A DNA stretch of 64,000 bases, from positions 261,187 to 325,186 of the forward strand of contig VUYV01000036.1 in the NCBI GenBank assembly GCA_008711295.1. Direction: 5' to 3'. Under the pieces are notes generated by a model that was not told where the DNA came from, did not search any database, and saw only the letters and a program-made list of their open reading frames with translations. This DNA is from Anarhynchus alexandrinus. Taxonomy: Eukaryota > Chordata > Aves > Charadriiformes > Charadriidae. The translations under genes were made by a program, and so were the position numbers. Positions within the stretch are counted from its first letter, which is position 1. Each line of letters opens with the position of its first letter. Of this stretch, positions 1-13,479 are shown piece by piece.

Positions 1-3000
1 TTTTTTTTTTTTAAGAATTCTGTCCTTTTGCATGTCCTTGGGAAAGAAAACAATATCAGTTCACCCTGACCTGTCTCCTCCCTCTCTATTCCAGTCCATG
101 TGCATACCTGCAGCCTTTTTTTGTCTGTTGGTAGTATCTTCAAATCTCTCAAGCCAGATTACAGAGCAATACACGATATTTTGCAGTCTGAATTCTTAGT
201 TACCTGCATTTTTCTTCAGTTCATGCGTTCCGCAATACCAGCCTTTCCCACAGATCTTCTACATCTGTAGTCAAATCAAAGTTTATAGTAAAGGCATTGA
301 CTTTAAACAGGTGGCTTGAAATATCTCTTTAAATTCAAAAACTGAAGGCAGTAAAGAGAAGAAAATAAAATCAATGCTTTAGAGCTAATGTTATAAAAAT
401 CAACTTATAGGGTGTTAAGCTTTTTAGTGATTGTTTTTCCACTGGCTACAAACTTGAGCTGTCTCAGCCTCTGCATTGTTTTAAAGTCTTCACAGTAAAG
501 CTCATTCAGCTCTCAGCGGACCTGGGAGCTTCACTGAATTTGTTTTGCAGTTTGATAGCTAAGCATTTAGGAGCATATCCTTTGACTGTAACTAACATCC
601 TATGGTGTGTTCTTCATACATTTATTTAGCGCAGCAATACTTCAGATGGACTGCACAGAACACCAAACGGTCCATATTCAGTTTTCAGTTCCCACAGTGT
701 GAATCTGCTACAATTCCTGAGACTTCAAGAGTATAATCTCCAATTTCTGTTAGTGTAATGAGGATGAGAGCAGAATCTATTAGGGTACATTTATCTACAT
801 GCAGAAAATAGGATTATATAGGCATAATGATAGATTGTATGAGAACTGGAATATGAAAATTTAACAAATTTGGTCTCTGCTCTAATAAAATATGGATTAT
901 TTTGATATGAATGGATATTAGAAAGTTAGATTAACAAAGCAGTTTATATATGACAATTACATAACTTTTAATTTGACAAAGTGACAAAAGATCTTTTAAA
1001 TAGTATGTTTCCCCCACGCAGTTTTTTATTGCTGACAGTCCAGGGTTTTAGTCTGACATTACTCAGTTTTGCCAGTAGAATTTCTATTTTGGCACATTAT
1101 GAGCATGTAACTTTGCCTCTGTGTTTGAAGTCTTCAGGTTTGTGTGTTTCACTTGGAGTGCTGCAAATCAGGAGCACCATCACAGAATCATGCAGACTCA
1201 TACCAGATTTGAAATTATAACAAAGATCTTGATACCTTCAGTGTGGTTTAAATGGGAACACACAAAAAAATTATTTCAAGAAACTTCCAAATGTCATAAT
1301 CAATGGGCTTTATGAGTTTTAATACTTTATAATCGGTCAAGGCCATCCTATAGTCCAAATTATCAAAAGGAGGTGATGACTGTTAAGGCTAATATGAGCT
1401 ACAGGTCTGGCCTATGCTTATATTTTACTGAGATTTCTAAGCTGATTAGAAGTATAAAAAAATCAGAATTGTAACAGATATTACTATGCTAGCAAAATTC
1501 ATGGGGGACAGGTTTATCAGACAAAATGTTCTTTGACAAACTACATCTTTAGTGCAGGAAATGAAGCTCATAAGGTACACCAGCAAAACAGCAATTATTC
1601 TAGTTAATTTGCATTTTAATTTACATTCTAGTGTAATTTAATTTCCTTATTCCTTGTCTGAGTTAACGTAGTTTCTGTTTTCACTCACTGAACCCTGTTA
1701 CACATCCTGGCTGATGGACTGGAGAACTCACAACTATTAAACTTAGCATTTGTGTCCTGCTTATAAGTATATCAAAGTCTTAAATAAACAAACTGGATTC
1801 TTGGACTCTTTCAGTGGAAGGTATTATTTTGGTCTTTCAGTTGCTCTACTGATTTTTCTTTGAGTCCTCTCCCATTCATCACCACTTGGATCGTCAATGA
1901 GAGGTTGCTAACAGTCACGCAGCCTCTCTATGCCCAGTGCAGGGGAGACATAGCAGCCCTGCTCCATCTCGGAAGCAGGATCTGTCAGGATCTTTCATTG
2001 TACTTGGCAATTTCCTCATTCCTTTTAGCCCCAGTGTTTCACACAGAGAGCTGAGGTTGAGCTGACTGTCCTATGGACCCAATGTTGTTTTCAGAGTAAC
2101 TGTTTCCTATCTTGAAAGGTTCACTTGCATTGTGGTTTTCGGTACATACTGCTTTATTTGTGCTTTTCTTAAAATACACAGCATTTATATTTTGTGTGGT
2201 AAGTAATCCTACTCGTTCTGTACTGAAGGCCTCTTCTTTTAATTGATTACCAATTCTGTGAATCATTATGCCCTTACAAAAACCATCAGAAAAGTCCTCA
2301 ACATTTCAAAACCTGTATTCTGGGGGTTCCCACTGGAAAAAACACCCTCAGTTATCATTGCTGTTCTTGAACACATTTTGACATTGTTCAACAAGCTAAT
2401 CACTATTTTATTTTTGTATTCTTTCTTCTGTCTTCAACAACTAAATTTTGTGATTAAAAAAATACACAACAATCCGTCATTACTCTAACTACACTAAGCT
2501 AACCATTTGAGCAAATCAAAAGTATAGCAACCTTATCTAACACTCTCCGTGTAGTCTTATATTAATTAACATAAGCTCTTTTCCCCTAATTGAAAATTTT
2601 GATAAATAAAACCTTCCTCATGCATTTTTTTATGTGACTGATGATGTGACATATTATATCCCAACTGTTCTGGAGTTTACCCAGCAAGTTTACTGAAAAT
2701 CAGCATTCCTGGTCCTCAGTCATCAGTCATCTCTTTTAAAGCTCTAGGATGCAAAGTTCCAACAACCACTAACTTAAAAGCATGGATTTAGAAATAGTTC
2801 TTTAAGTTTATTTTCCCCACATACTACGGTGTGAAGGATTCTACCATTTTTCTGTAGCAACGAATGATTATCACTTTGTGGGCTATTCCCCTAATGTAAT
2901 ATTATAAAGGGCAGTAGGTGATGCAAAGAAGAAGAGCTATCATGCACAGGGTGCTCTGCTATCCAAAACCCTACTGCTTTAAAAGGTTGGGGAGTCTGCA

Positions 3001-3439
3001 CCCACATAGGGTGCTCACTCATGTCATCACTTCTTATTTCTGCACAGAAAAAATGCAGCATATTTGTCTCATTATTACCTATAAATAGCAGACTCATTTA
3101 ATTACATGCATCAAGTATGGTACCAAAATGAAATCCTCCAACCATAAGCCCCTAGGGCTAAATATCTGCATCTAACACATAACCCTCAGTTATAGGTACT
3201 GAGATGAAAGCACGTTGCCTTGCAAGTGCCTAACAATTATGTTCCATGTTAATTACTTTTCTTTATTTGGAGGAATTAACTGAATCATACTCAACCAAAT
3301 TAGATTAGAAATCCTCTCTTGTGCTGTGCTATCAGCTGTCACCGAGCCCAGAATCATTTCCCAGCGTGAGCCTGCTAATGATAACTTTCTTCAGCAAGCC
3401 GTAGGTCTTGCCTCTGCTGAGAATATATCATCTGGTTTA
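1..3439. other. unique AT-rich non-coding DNA
   Basis: No recognisable exon, RNA gene or repeat is visible. The window opens with a run of 12 T. Open frames here are all below about 82 codons, interrupted at the rate expected for AT-rich DNA, and resemble nothing I know. A CR1-type tail was looked for on both strands and not found. Confidence 0.6.
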
Positions 3440-3790
3440 TTTAGACCTTAATTGTTCACCATGAATTCAGGTATAAAAGACAGACTTATTTTGTTTGCTA
3501 TGTTTTCAGAGTCATTGCCGTGAGAGGCTATGGCAGCTTCCTCTTCTTTTGTGTAGCGGCAGCAAGCCTCCGAGGCTCTGGCTTTGCTGCGTGGCACAGG
3601 CAGACAGTAACTTTTTGTCCGATTTAACTGGCCTGTTGAGCCTTCTTCTCGACAATTAAGATCCTCAGCTGGCTTTTAAAATCTGGCCAGAACATAATTG
3701 CTTTAGCCCTAGAGTACGGGACGAAGTTAGCAGCTGTTTACCCTTGCTCATTCATAAATATTTATAACTCTGGCTGCATTATTCCTCTCT
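3440..3790. promoter_or_regulatory. candidate conserved non-coding element
   Basis: A non-repetitive block that keeps several CpG dinucleotides (for example near 3,520, 3,556, 3,570, 3,590, 3,619, 3,650 and 3,718-3,722) in AT-rich surroundings that have mostly lost them. It also carries E-box (CAGCTG), ATAAATATTTATAA-like and ACAATTAAG-type motifs. This texture is common in conserved enhancers. The call is inference only: no alignment was possible and no open frame supports an exon. Confidence 0.2.
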
Positions 3791-3799
3791 GTGCTATTT

Positions 3800-6700
3800 T
3801 CTTACAAATTCTCAAGGATTTTAATTGGATAAGACTCAAAAAAGTTTAGGAGCAAATCTTTAGATGTTTGTATCCCAGCTTTCCTCAGAACAAAGTTGTG
3901 CCTTAAGCCTAATCTGTGTATCTTTAACACAATACTAGATCTTAGCAGAATGATAACAAAGAAGTAGAAATAGAAGCCCTTACAATCTTCATTTACTGTC
4001 TACCTTCATATGCTGAAATGTTGATGATGAGTGGGATTGGACAGAACGGATTAATGCTACTGTCATTTAAGGAGCAATTAGAAGTAGGCCCATGTCATGC
4101 TAGACTGTGCAAGCTGATCTCCAGAAGCTCCTTGTCTCAAAAGGCTTACAAACCAAACCAAACCAAACAAGAAAATAAAGAAAGGGTGAAGAACAGGGTA
4201 CGACAGATGAGCAGCCAGCAGCTTATCTGAGGTTTTCTTGGTAGAGCAGGAGCTAAAGGGGTGAGAAGGGAAGAGAGGGGACACTGACGGGGCAGAGGCA
4301 GGGAGAAATGGGCAGGGACGGGTCGAGCACATGGTGCAGATGGGGTAATGGTTTGGTTTCCTTGTCGGAGGATGCAAGAGCAGGCTGAGAAAACTGAGGC
4401 CATTTCTAGGCATCTGCCATGAAAGTGCTGTAGGAGCTCTCACCCACACCTGCCAACAGAGGAGAGGTAAGGCGAGAAAGTCTGGAGTAGCAGCAGTAGC
4501 CTTCACATACGAAACCCACCAGGTTGGCCAAACCGGACCTGCTCCTGCCAGGCTAACACAGATTACTGTAGTCCCCTCTGCTCGCGGTGGGGCTGTGCAA
4601 GGCCATAGTCCCTGCAAACAAGGAAGCAGACCCAGAACTCTCTGTTCTGGAAAGGTTGGGGTTGCGTAACAGCTTAACCAGCACTTAACAACCAGGTAAC
4701 AAGAGAGTATCGGCTTTCAGCACATGGTGTTTTGGTCTCACTGGCTTGAAAAACTAGTACAGCTTGAAATACTGTTGTCTGAGTGATCTTCCAAAGGAGG
4801 ATATCCATGTGCAGTGAACATTTTGTTGATGTTTTTTGCTTTTAAATGTGCTTTGCTTTTCGTTCATTTGTAATTGCTTTTTCAGCATTGTGTAAACAAA
4901 TCAGAGTAATTGTGCCCCAACAGGAACCGCATAAGCCTGGCTGCACTAACACCTGATGTTTCTCACAGGACAGGCCTTCTCATCAGTTTTACTTCATGGG
5001 GAGAACAGACCTTGCCTGAGTCAAAGGTCTTCTTCATATGCACCATATTCATCTTAAAGGTGGCACCAACACATCTATTGCTCATGGTAGGTGTGCTGTG
5101 AATAGAGCTTTTCTAGGGAGCAAAATGTCTCAAGGTGAGAGAGATACTAGGGGTACACACAGCTTTTTTCCAGATACTTTTCAAAGTAATAGCAAGACAT
5201 GCAATAAAGCAAGTTCTGAGATTCCTGATCCTAATTCCTATCTGGCTTCACTCTGTTTCTCCTCTATTTTGTTCAGTCTCACAAACTGTGCCCTTAGCAT
5301 TCAATTTTTTCTTGGAGTGTATAGAGTGTATCACAAGGAAACATAGACTTGGTACAAAGCTGATTCAAAGCTTTGAATTAACACAGTGCAAGAAAGTTTA
5401 CAGAAAAATTACTCTTCTGTAAGCCCCGAGTCTCCATTCACAGAAATGTGCAGTTGTGTCTCAGTTTTGAGGAACTCAGTGCAAAATTCTAGGCTGTTTT
5501 TTGTGTGTCTGTATTTTTTTGGATGAAAAGAGACAGCTTAAGATGTTTGCTAACAAAAATATTGGGGACTGGAAGGCAACGGTTAGCTGTGGTTTCCAAC
5601 AAAATGAAAGCACAAAATCCATTTGTAAGCATTGCTGAGCCAATGGCAATTGTAGATCTGTTAGAAACAAAGAAACAAGAAACCCTGCGGATGCAATTGC
5701 AGCTCTCTGCACACTTTGAAATCTAGCATGGCACGGCTTGTTTGCCAGAGGTCATTGGCTTTGAAGGACCGAGCTCATGCAGGCTGGAACAATCACATTC
5801 AGGAGTCCTCGTCACTTAACAGCAAATTCTAGAAATGGACAAATATTCTTCATGAAGTTATGCAACACCTACTTCATTTATAGTCTGCTTTAAGTCTGAT
5901 TGCAGCTTGTCTTGAGCAGAAAAGCTATTAGAGTGGTTAAAACCGATTGCTTGAACAAGCCAACACTTGCTAATAAATTAACATTAATAACTCAATAATA
6001 ATAAACATTAATAGCTCATTAATAAGCTACTATGATCAGCCTTGGCACATGATGAAAGATATGAAAAGAACTTGATGCCTTATCCATTAAGCAGTACAGA
6101 CGCAAGTTCTTTTGGTCAGAAGTACACAATGAGTCCAAAAATATTCTCTCAAGTCTCTATGATATTTTAATTGCATTTTGTTCTGTTGGAAAATTACAAT
6201 GATTTCAGTCAACAATCTTTTCTTTATACTCTTTAACGTGAAAGGAATAGGGGGAGGCCAAGCTGTATTTCTTTCTGTGATCATTCAGGTCCAGCTACTG
6301 TTGAGATGGAGGGGTGACCATTTCCAGCTGTGCCAGCAGCGTGAGCACTATTAAAACTGGAGCTTCCTGATTGTTTGAACAAGTGCTAAGGGATCAGTAG
6401 TGGCCAAGTGAAAATTTGACCAAGAATGACAGCTTTCAGAAGATACATTACTTTTACGACATTTTGCATTGGAGAGGTGTCCTAAGCTCTTCATTGGTGA
6501 TGATTCATGCAGCGACAAGTCAGACCCATTCAGCTCACACATCCACGACCAGACTGCTTTATATGAAAGCCCAGCTGATTTCTATGGTTATAAATTTTTA
6601 ATGCTACAAATGTTCTGTTCCCATGTCCATAACTTACACAAGTTACGATGGTCTCACATATACCAGGATAAGCACCTGTCAGAGCAGTTGCTTTCATATT

Positions 6701-7589
6701 TTGCTCAGCATTAAAGCACACAGACTACATCATCTGTGTATTTTTGACCCCAGGATGAAGAAAATTTGTGTTGTAGCTGACTTTATGCAAGTAATCCTAC
6801 ATGTCTTTAGTGTTTCCCCTTCCTCCAAAGCATCCTGGCAACACTCTTGGAATCATATTTCTTTACCTCTGTCTCAGAAAACTACTGTCCTTTTTTGATT
6901 CTGTGGAAATCCTCATAGTGAGATCTAAAGGGAAACTATTTTCCAATGATATGTAGTCTCCTTAATTGCGCAAAACCTTTCTAAGAAGATTCAAGTCACT
7001 GTAGCGTGCTAAACTTACTCCAGGTATGTATGCTTTCTCTGTTCCTTGTAATACATTTGGTGGTACAGTAACACTTTTGTTTTTTCTTGGCATCTCCACA
7101 GAACATAACTTTTTTTAAAAATCCTCATGTGTGCAGGGAGAGTTCATTTCATTTCAGGCACGAATTTAGAAGATTCTTTTACTGTTATTTTCCTATTTAA
7201 CATTTTTCCACACGTGTCAGTAATGGTAGGGTGCAGCCTGAGATCAGAGTATTTAAATTACATCATCAGGAACAGCGCATAACAAAACATTGTTTTAAGA
7301 CATACTGCTTTTTGTTAAACAGGTTGAATCAAAGGATTTGTTTATCAGCCAACATTTGCTGAAATAAAAATATTTTACCCAGCTAAAAGCTTTGGCTATT
7401 TTATACTGGATTAAGTAACTCTTTTTTTTTTCCTGACATGTTCCTGGGCACCTGAACTGCCCCTTGGTTTATGCTACAAAAAAGGAGTCCCTGTTACAGC
7501 TGTTCCTTAGATGTACTTAATCCATAGAAGGAGGAAATGCTACGTGGTACATTTTCCATTATGACATCCCCTTTTAGTGTATGAAAGAA
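3800..7589. other. unique non-coding DNA with minor simple repeats
   Basis: Holds a short (AAACC)n run at about 4,150-4,168 and a G- and purine-rich stretch at about 4,220-4,480. On the minus strand the G-rich stretch leaves a long frame (4,078-4,617), which I judge non-coding because it opens with TTG and is compositionally skewed. A partial direct repeat, AACATTAATAACTC at 5,980 and AACATTAATAGCTC about 24 bp later, lies in an ATTAAT-rich patch. No gene is recognised. Confidence 0.55.
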
Positions 7590-7820
7590 CAAGATGGTGT
7601 AGTGGGTAGAGATAAGACCTTGGGGGCTGGAAGGCTTGAATTATTTTCCTGGCCATGCCTGCAAGGTTTCACTCCTCCGTGCCTCAGCTTCTCCATCTGG
7701 AAAACGGGGCTAATGGTACAAACGTCTTCTGTAAAACAAACAAGCAAACAAAGAACCTCTTTGAGTTCTCCTGGTGAGAACACGGCTACACAGAGGGTTT
7801 TATTATTATCAGCGTTATCA
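7590..7820 (+). repeat. MIR-type (CORE-SINE) ancient SINE
   Basis: The segment follows the MIR plan from end to end. It opens with a TAGTGGGTAGAG-like tRNA-derived start and a TTGGGGGCTGGAAGGCTTGAATT part matching the 'ctctggagccagactgcctgggttcgaat' zone. Next comes the diagnostic GTGCCTCAGCTTCTCCATC, then TGGAAAACGGGGCTAATGG at about 7,679-7,716. It closes with the TTTTATTATTATC tail. The central CORE is more decayed and holds an (AAAC)n-like insertion near 7,735-7,752. MIRs predate the bird-mammal split and are scarce and very diverged in birds, so this is an old fossil. The match is from memory of the consensus, by eye. Confidence 0.75.
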
Positions 7821-8739
7821 GCTGGGCTCCACAGTTGTACAAATCCTGCAGTAATCACTTCCTTCCTTGTTTTTATTTCAGAAAAGAGAGGCCGAGGCTG
7901 TTTAAAATGCCAATGATATGCAGAGGATACGCCTGCATTCTTGTTTGTCTAGAAGACCATGTTTCTCACATTAAAATTTATGAAAGAAAATTCCAAATAA
8001 TCATGTCGACAGAGTGGATTTTGTGTGGCACCAGCATGGAATGCACAGTGCTCCGTTATCCGGCCCTCAGATTTGCATTCCTCTGTCATACCCAGCTTCA
8101 AAGAAGACACTTCCTTTCATTTTGCTCTTTGCAAAAATTATAATTGATATATTCACTTAGAAAACAACCGTCCCTTGGGCCCCCAAAGGATGTTATGGTT
8201 ATTTAAAAACTTATTTTAGAAATATATATTTATTTTTGGGGGTAACATCATTGGCTACTCTATTTTTCTTCTTAGTAAAATCCTCTCCCTTCTCTGGACC
8301 AAATGTATGAAATTGATAGGGAACAGCTGCTATTCAGTCTGCTGGAGTTTTATAACATGTTATCAAACCCTTTGAACACAGCTGGTAAACAGACACTCAT
8401 CAGAGCATGCATGCCAGCAGCTTTTTGTGTTGAAAAGGTAAGACGACAATTCTGTTAAAGCAGTACAGATACTGCATCAGAAGACTTATATGCAGGGTCC
8501 GTGTGTTCTGCACATATGAGGTTCAACCAGAGGTCGATGTTCACATTTTAGACGGGAAATCTGAAGTAGAAGTGAAGTCAACTTCCGCAAAGGGAATTAC
8601 GTGGAATTACTGAACTTTAGCAATAAATCTTTGAACAAGTTTTCTCAGTGAACTCGGTTTTTAAGATGCATTTGGAAAGGGCCACGGTGTACTGCCAGGA
8701 TATTACTATGCAAACATGGAGGTATTGTGTGATGGCCCT
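7821..8739. other. unique non-coding DNA
   Basis: No gene or repeat is recognised. An AT-rich patch (TTATTTTAGAAATATATATTTATTTTT) sits at about 8,211-8,237. Confidence 0.5.
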
Positions 8740-9200
8740 GAAACCCCGAGTGCTCAGCGGAGGTGGTCAGTTGACAGAGGTGTTAATCTTGGTTTATATG
8801 GTTGCCTATCCCCTGCGGCTTTGCGCTACGTGCAAGTCCGCCTGCAAAGCGGATAACAGTGACGTCCCAAGTTGGATTCTGGAAATACGGTAGCTATTTT
8901 CTAAGCGGAGCAGAGATGTGTTGAATACACTGCTGAAACGGGGCAGCAGCTTTGCTGTGCCTAAGGGCTCCCCAGCTCACAGGCTGCTGAGAAACTGCAG
9001 TTTCGCTGGCAGCTACTAAAACTGTTTCCAACAGAAATGGTGTGGCTTTCCTTCGTGGCCAAAAAGTGGAAACAGCAGGGCGCTCTGGCAAGCTGCTGGA
9101 GCTAACTGTGCTTTCTCGTGCGCACCACCCAAAAGCGTGAGACTCACAGTGTTGTGAGCGTTGACAACTTTCTTAACCTGAAGCTGTGCAGGCTCTTTAG
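8740..9200. promoter_or_regulatory. CpG-retaining patch, possible regulatory element
   Basis: CpG is unusually frequent for this window, with about seven CpGs between 8,815 and 8,890. A CRE-like TGACGTC lies near 8,860, and GCTTTGC (about 8,818) is inverted as GCAAAGC (about 8,844). It is far too short and too poor in GC to be a standard CpG island. An enhancer, a small alternative promoter, or an old repeat retaining CpGs are all possible. Confidence 0.18.
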
Positions 9201-12200
9201 CTGGGAAGTACATATACCCAAGAGGTCTATTGCATCATCAGATGCATTTAACACCTGTGAAAAAACCCTGTGCTGCTGCTGTTGTGTTGCAAACGTTATG
9301 TGACAAGGCTGCTGAATGACTTAAGCAATGACGTGATTCTTCTACCACATTTTCCAAGGTGGTAAACCAGAGAGGAAAGTGTGCATCATTTAAGATGTGT
9401 TGTTCGGACATCTGGTTTTCATATAGATAAAAATAGTTGCTATCAGATGACTGTTCAGTGGGCTACATGATACTATTTTGTTCCCAGTTGATTATCAGCC
9501 ATATCAAAATGTCTACAGCCAACACTGGCATCAGGTTCTCATCTTCAAAGGCAGGAGCTGGGGTGGAAATCTTGGTGTAAGAAAGACATGCAAATAGCCT
9601 GTAGGACATACCTTTTGTGTATCAGCCTGTTCAGGCTACTGTTCTAGGTATTTGGGTGCATAAATAGGATTGATCTGCTAACTCCACATTGCAAGACAGC
9701 AGATGTAGTCCATTGCCCTCAGTCCGTGGGAGACAGTGAACCACAACTGCTATGAAGCACTGTCTTAGGGAAGCAGAGTGTAAGTTTCTTTTTGAAGGGA
9801 TACATAACTAAATGTTTTGGGCTACTTGGCATATGGGTTGATGTGGACTGAAACAAAAGATTTTACTTATTTTTGCAATAGGAGATTCAAATTCTCTACA
9901 CAGTTCATAGATTTCCTGATTATTATTTTTTTTATTATTCATTTTTCAGAAACTGAAAGTAACTTTTCCAGTTACCACTGGAAAAGCTTACTGCTAAGAA
10001 GTCTGCAGCATGCAAGGAAAATACAGGGAAAGCCACAATAACCTGCAAAAAAATCAGTCTTTCGGGTCATATTTGAGTCATCTTGAATTGAGTCAGATCC
10101 AGTCATGATCAAAATCTAAAATCTGGTGAGTGATTCAGTTGCTGGAATGTACTTTGCTTTCAAAGGAAATGTTAAAGATCTTATAAGCAGTAATATCCCT
10201 GCACGTTAAGATGCTGGAAAAACATTGATGATAGTAAATGGAAAATTTTCAGCTTGTCCCATCACATCAGTCTAATCTCCTAAGATGCAGAAGCAAAGAT
10301 AGAAACCTGTTTTGGGTAAGTTCAGAGAAGCAATTACTTACTGCTGTAAACTATGGACAAAGAAATCAAAAATCAGCGGAAGAAATGGTAAACAGCAGCA
10401 AACTGTAAACTGAATAGTGGGCACAGTAGGAGGGAAATTATGAAGCACTTAGTAAATTAAAGAAAGAAACCGAATAACATTTAGATAACATATCAGGCTG
10501 ATTGTATAATAGCAATAACATCTTCCTTTGTCCAGCTGACAACGTTATACCGAACATAAGGCAAGCAAAGCCTTTCTTCTATCTGAATATGAATTGCTCA
10601 TTGTTCTTGTAAATGAACAATAGTTATAACGAGATTGAGGAGCGCTATCAGTGCAGTGTCAGATCATGATCACATTTACTGAAGGATGAGTAAGAATTGC
10701 CTCCAGTCCCTCAGAAGAGTTATATACATTTAGTAACAATGGCAACACTATATCAGAATAAATTACTTACAGAAATCTATGAAGCCCATAAGGGCTATAT
10801 TTTTGCCAGTTTCTATGCCAGAACAATCAGTTAGGGCCTGCAGCCAGGTAGGGATTTTTCCTTTGGCTTAAAATGTAACTAAGAACCAACAATTCACTGT
10901 ATTTGCATGTGGAAAAGGCTTAGATATGTTCCAGGGTTCTGTGTGGTTAAAATGTGTGTCTTGTCATATTAATTCAGCTGTAAGCATACCGCAAGCAAAG
11001 TGCAAATCTCTTCTTCCTTATTTGCTGAGTTACTTAATCTGTTTTTTTCTTTTAAACTTGTACTTGATCTGATTTTCTGCCTTTCTTTCACTGACAGATA
11101 GAGACAATTATTTCTGCTTGCTTTTCAGCCAGCAAAACAATTACTTAAACTCTACCTTCATCTGACATAGCTGTTGATGCAATATGTAGAAAGATACAGT
11201 TGCTGCCAAGAGTCACAGGGTTCACAGAAAGTACATATTTAGAGAATATGCTTATTACAACAAGTGGGAGGCAAAAACAGTAGAATACATAGATACTGAA
11301 ATACATCTTGTGTCTAAAGGGGAAGAAAATCCCATGTTTCATGGAGATGTTAGAATATGAAGTTCCACCTTTCACAAAGGCTTGAGAAACGTTTTCTAAA
11401 ATGCTTGGCAGGGGAAAACTGTAACTTCCAGTGAAGTCAATGATAAGCCTGTTTGGATCATCTCTATGATAGCACAGAGGTAAGGCAAGGCAAAGGAAAG
11501 GGAATATCTAGATCTACAAAGTAAGTCAAGCAAGAGTGGTGCAACCCACCCATGTTGGTAAGGAAGGGTGCGGAAACATGATTTCAGGTCAATGGCTGGA
11601 ATCTGGCGTAACCTCACTGATGTTCCCTTGGAAAGGAGACACCTGAATTTCCTTCATGGCCTTGGCTTTGACTACATCCCTTATCTCCTAATTTCAAAAC
11701 TCATACAGGCCCTTTTACAACCCCTCTTTTGCATTGATTTTCTTGAGCATCTTTAAACTATCCTGGCAAAAAGACTGCTAGGAAGATAGACACAGCTCAA
11801 AAGTATAAAGCAATTATTTATTGGCTAATGCACACACACAAAAAAAAAAAAGGCATAGCTGAGATTTTCTGAGCTGTTAGGATAAGCATTAGGGTGCTCA
11901 CCACACTTGATAAAGCAGCTTTCATTAAGAAAGTGTTAACTACACCCTTAATTGTTACCTTATGAGCACTGAAATGGAGCATGCTATGTTCTGATGAGTT
12001 GTCTGGTCATGACCCTGTTTTGGCAACGACTGAATGCAAAAGTCACTCCTAGAAGGAGAGGAGATCAGATCTAAAATGCTTATGAAAATGGCTATGCAAA
12101 GGGGCAGGACTTTGAACTGAAACCATTGCTTGTTTGGTGCATGCCTTTTTCCTATTCTAGTAGCAGTTCACTATATTTATCACTGAAAAGAGCAAGCTTC

Positions 12201-13479
12201 AGGATGGTGTTCATCTGGGTGACTATTTTCATGCTCTGCTCTATCATTTCTGTCCTTTCGCAACCCCATCTGATCCTGGGGCAAAAAAATAACTACTGTT
12301 GCTTCATTTGTTTAGTATGCTTTCCTAGGTATATATCTTCTTAACTATTTGCCATATCTAGCCTACATTTGGCCAGGACTTAAAAATCTTTGAAAAAATG
12401 CAGTTCTCCAATGGCATCTGTGGAGGAAAACACCTGATTTTTCCTGTGCATGGCTAGAACAGGCATTGTGTACTGCCAGAGTTAGAAAACTACATGTTGC
12501 TGAATGTAGAGTTCAAACTGCAGCAACACTGTGATTTGGAAAACACTTTGTAAATTGTACCAGGAAACCTTTGGTTTTACATGTTGTATTTTGTATTTGT
12601 GTGAAAAACACCCAGTAGGAAGCAATTACTTGCCTTTATAACATCTCTCCAGTGACATGGGTATAACATGAATCAAATACCACAACTCTCATACGAAATC
12701 TGCAAATCTCAGTGTGGGTTGACAGCTCTGTAATCTTTGCCAATACCTTTGACAAAGTGTACAGTATTGCAATTTTCTTGATGACATTTGGAGGGGAGAT
12801 AGGCTGGAGTTATCAGTTTGGTATGTCATTCGGTATATTGAAATAGTCAAGTAATCTGCCTGCAGAGTCCATGCTTATAAACAGGCAAACTATTTAAATA
12901 TTTTACTGTGTCACTGTGCTCTGCAATCAGAACTGGCATAATTAAGAATAGTGGATGTCTAATGGGAAAAGCAGATTTTAATCAGATTGTTTACTGCCAG
13001 GGCATCTGGAGAGTTTTCACTTGCCTGGTTTCTAGTTTCAAGGAGAATAGATGCAAAGGAGTGTTTGCCAGGGAACTGCTTGGTTTCATGAACATATTTT
13101 GACTTTGAGACTTTCAGTACCTTATGCAGAGGGCAGTAATGAAGGAAACAGGTTTTCAAGTCCGTTGTCTATCATGCAGATGAGTTTTGTAGTTTGTGGG
13201 CCCAGCAAACACAGGTATTTGCCAAAGACTTTTGAAATAATTCTGGGAGGCATCTCACCACCAAGGACTGCCTCTAACAGAGGAAAAGCAGAGACCTGGC
13301 ACAGTACTGTAATTTGAAACACCCTACTGGTTGGTGGAAAAAGAAAAGGGTTCTCAATGTTTTTGCATCAAAATCCACAACAGTTAGGCCCTATGGGCAA
13401 CGTGGAGAAGCCGTAATTTTTAACTGAGCACTTGGAGTTTTGTCTCTCAAATTACTCAGATGAGAAAAGGGTTTTTGCG
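9201..13479. other. unique AT-rich non-coding DNA
   Basis: No exon, RNA or transposon is recognised. A CACACACA plus poly-A run lies at about 11,831-11,851. Open frames are short and unremarkable. Confidence 0.55.

Noticed and set aside
4078..4617. 179-codon minus-strand open frame
   Set aside because: It opens with TTG rather than ATG, and its P/S/L/W-rich product comes from a purine-skewed plus strand. No domain or splice context was seen.
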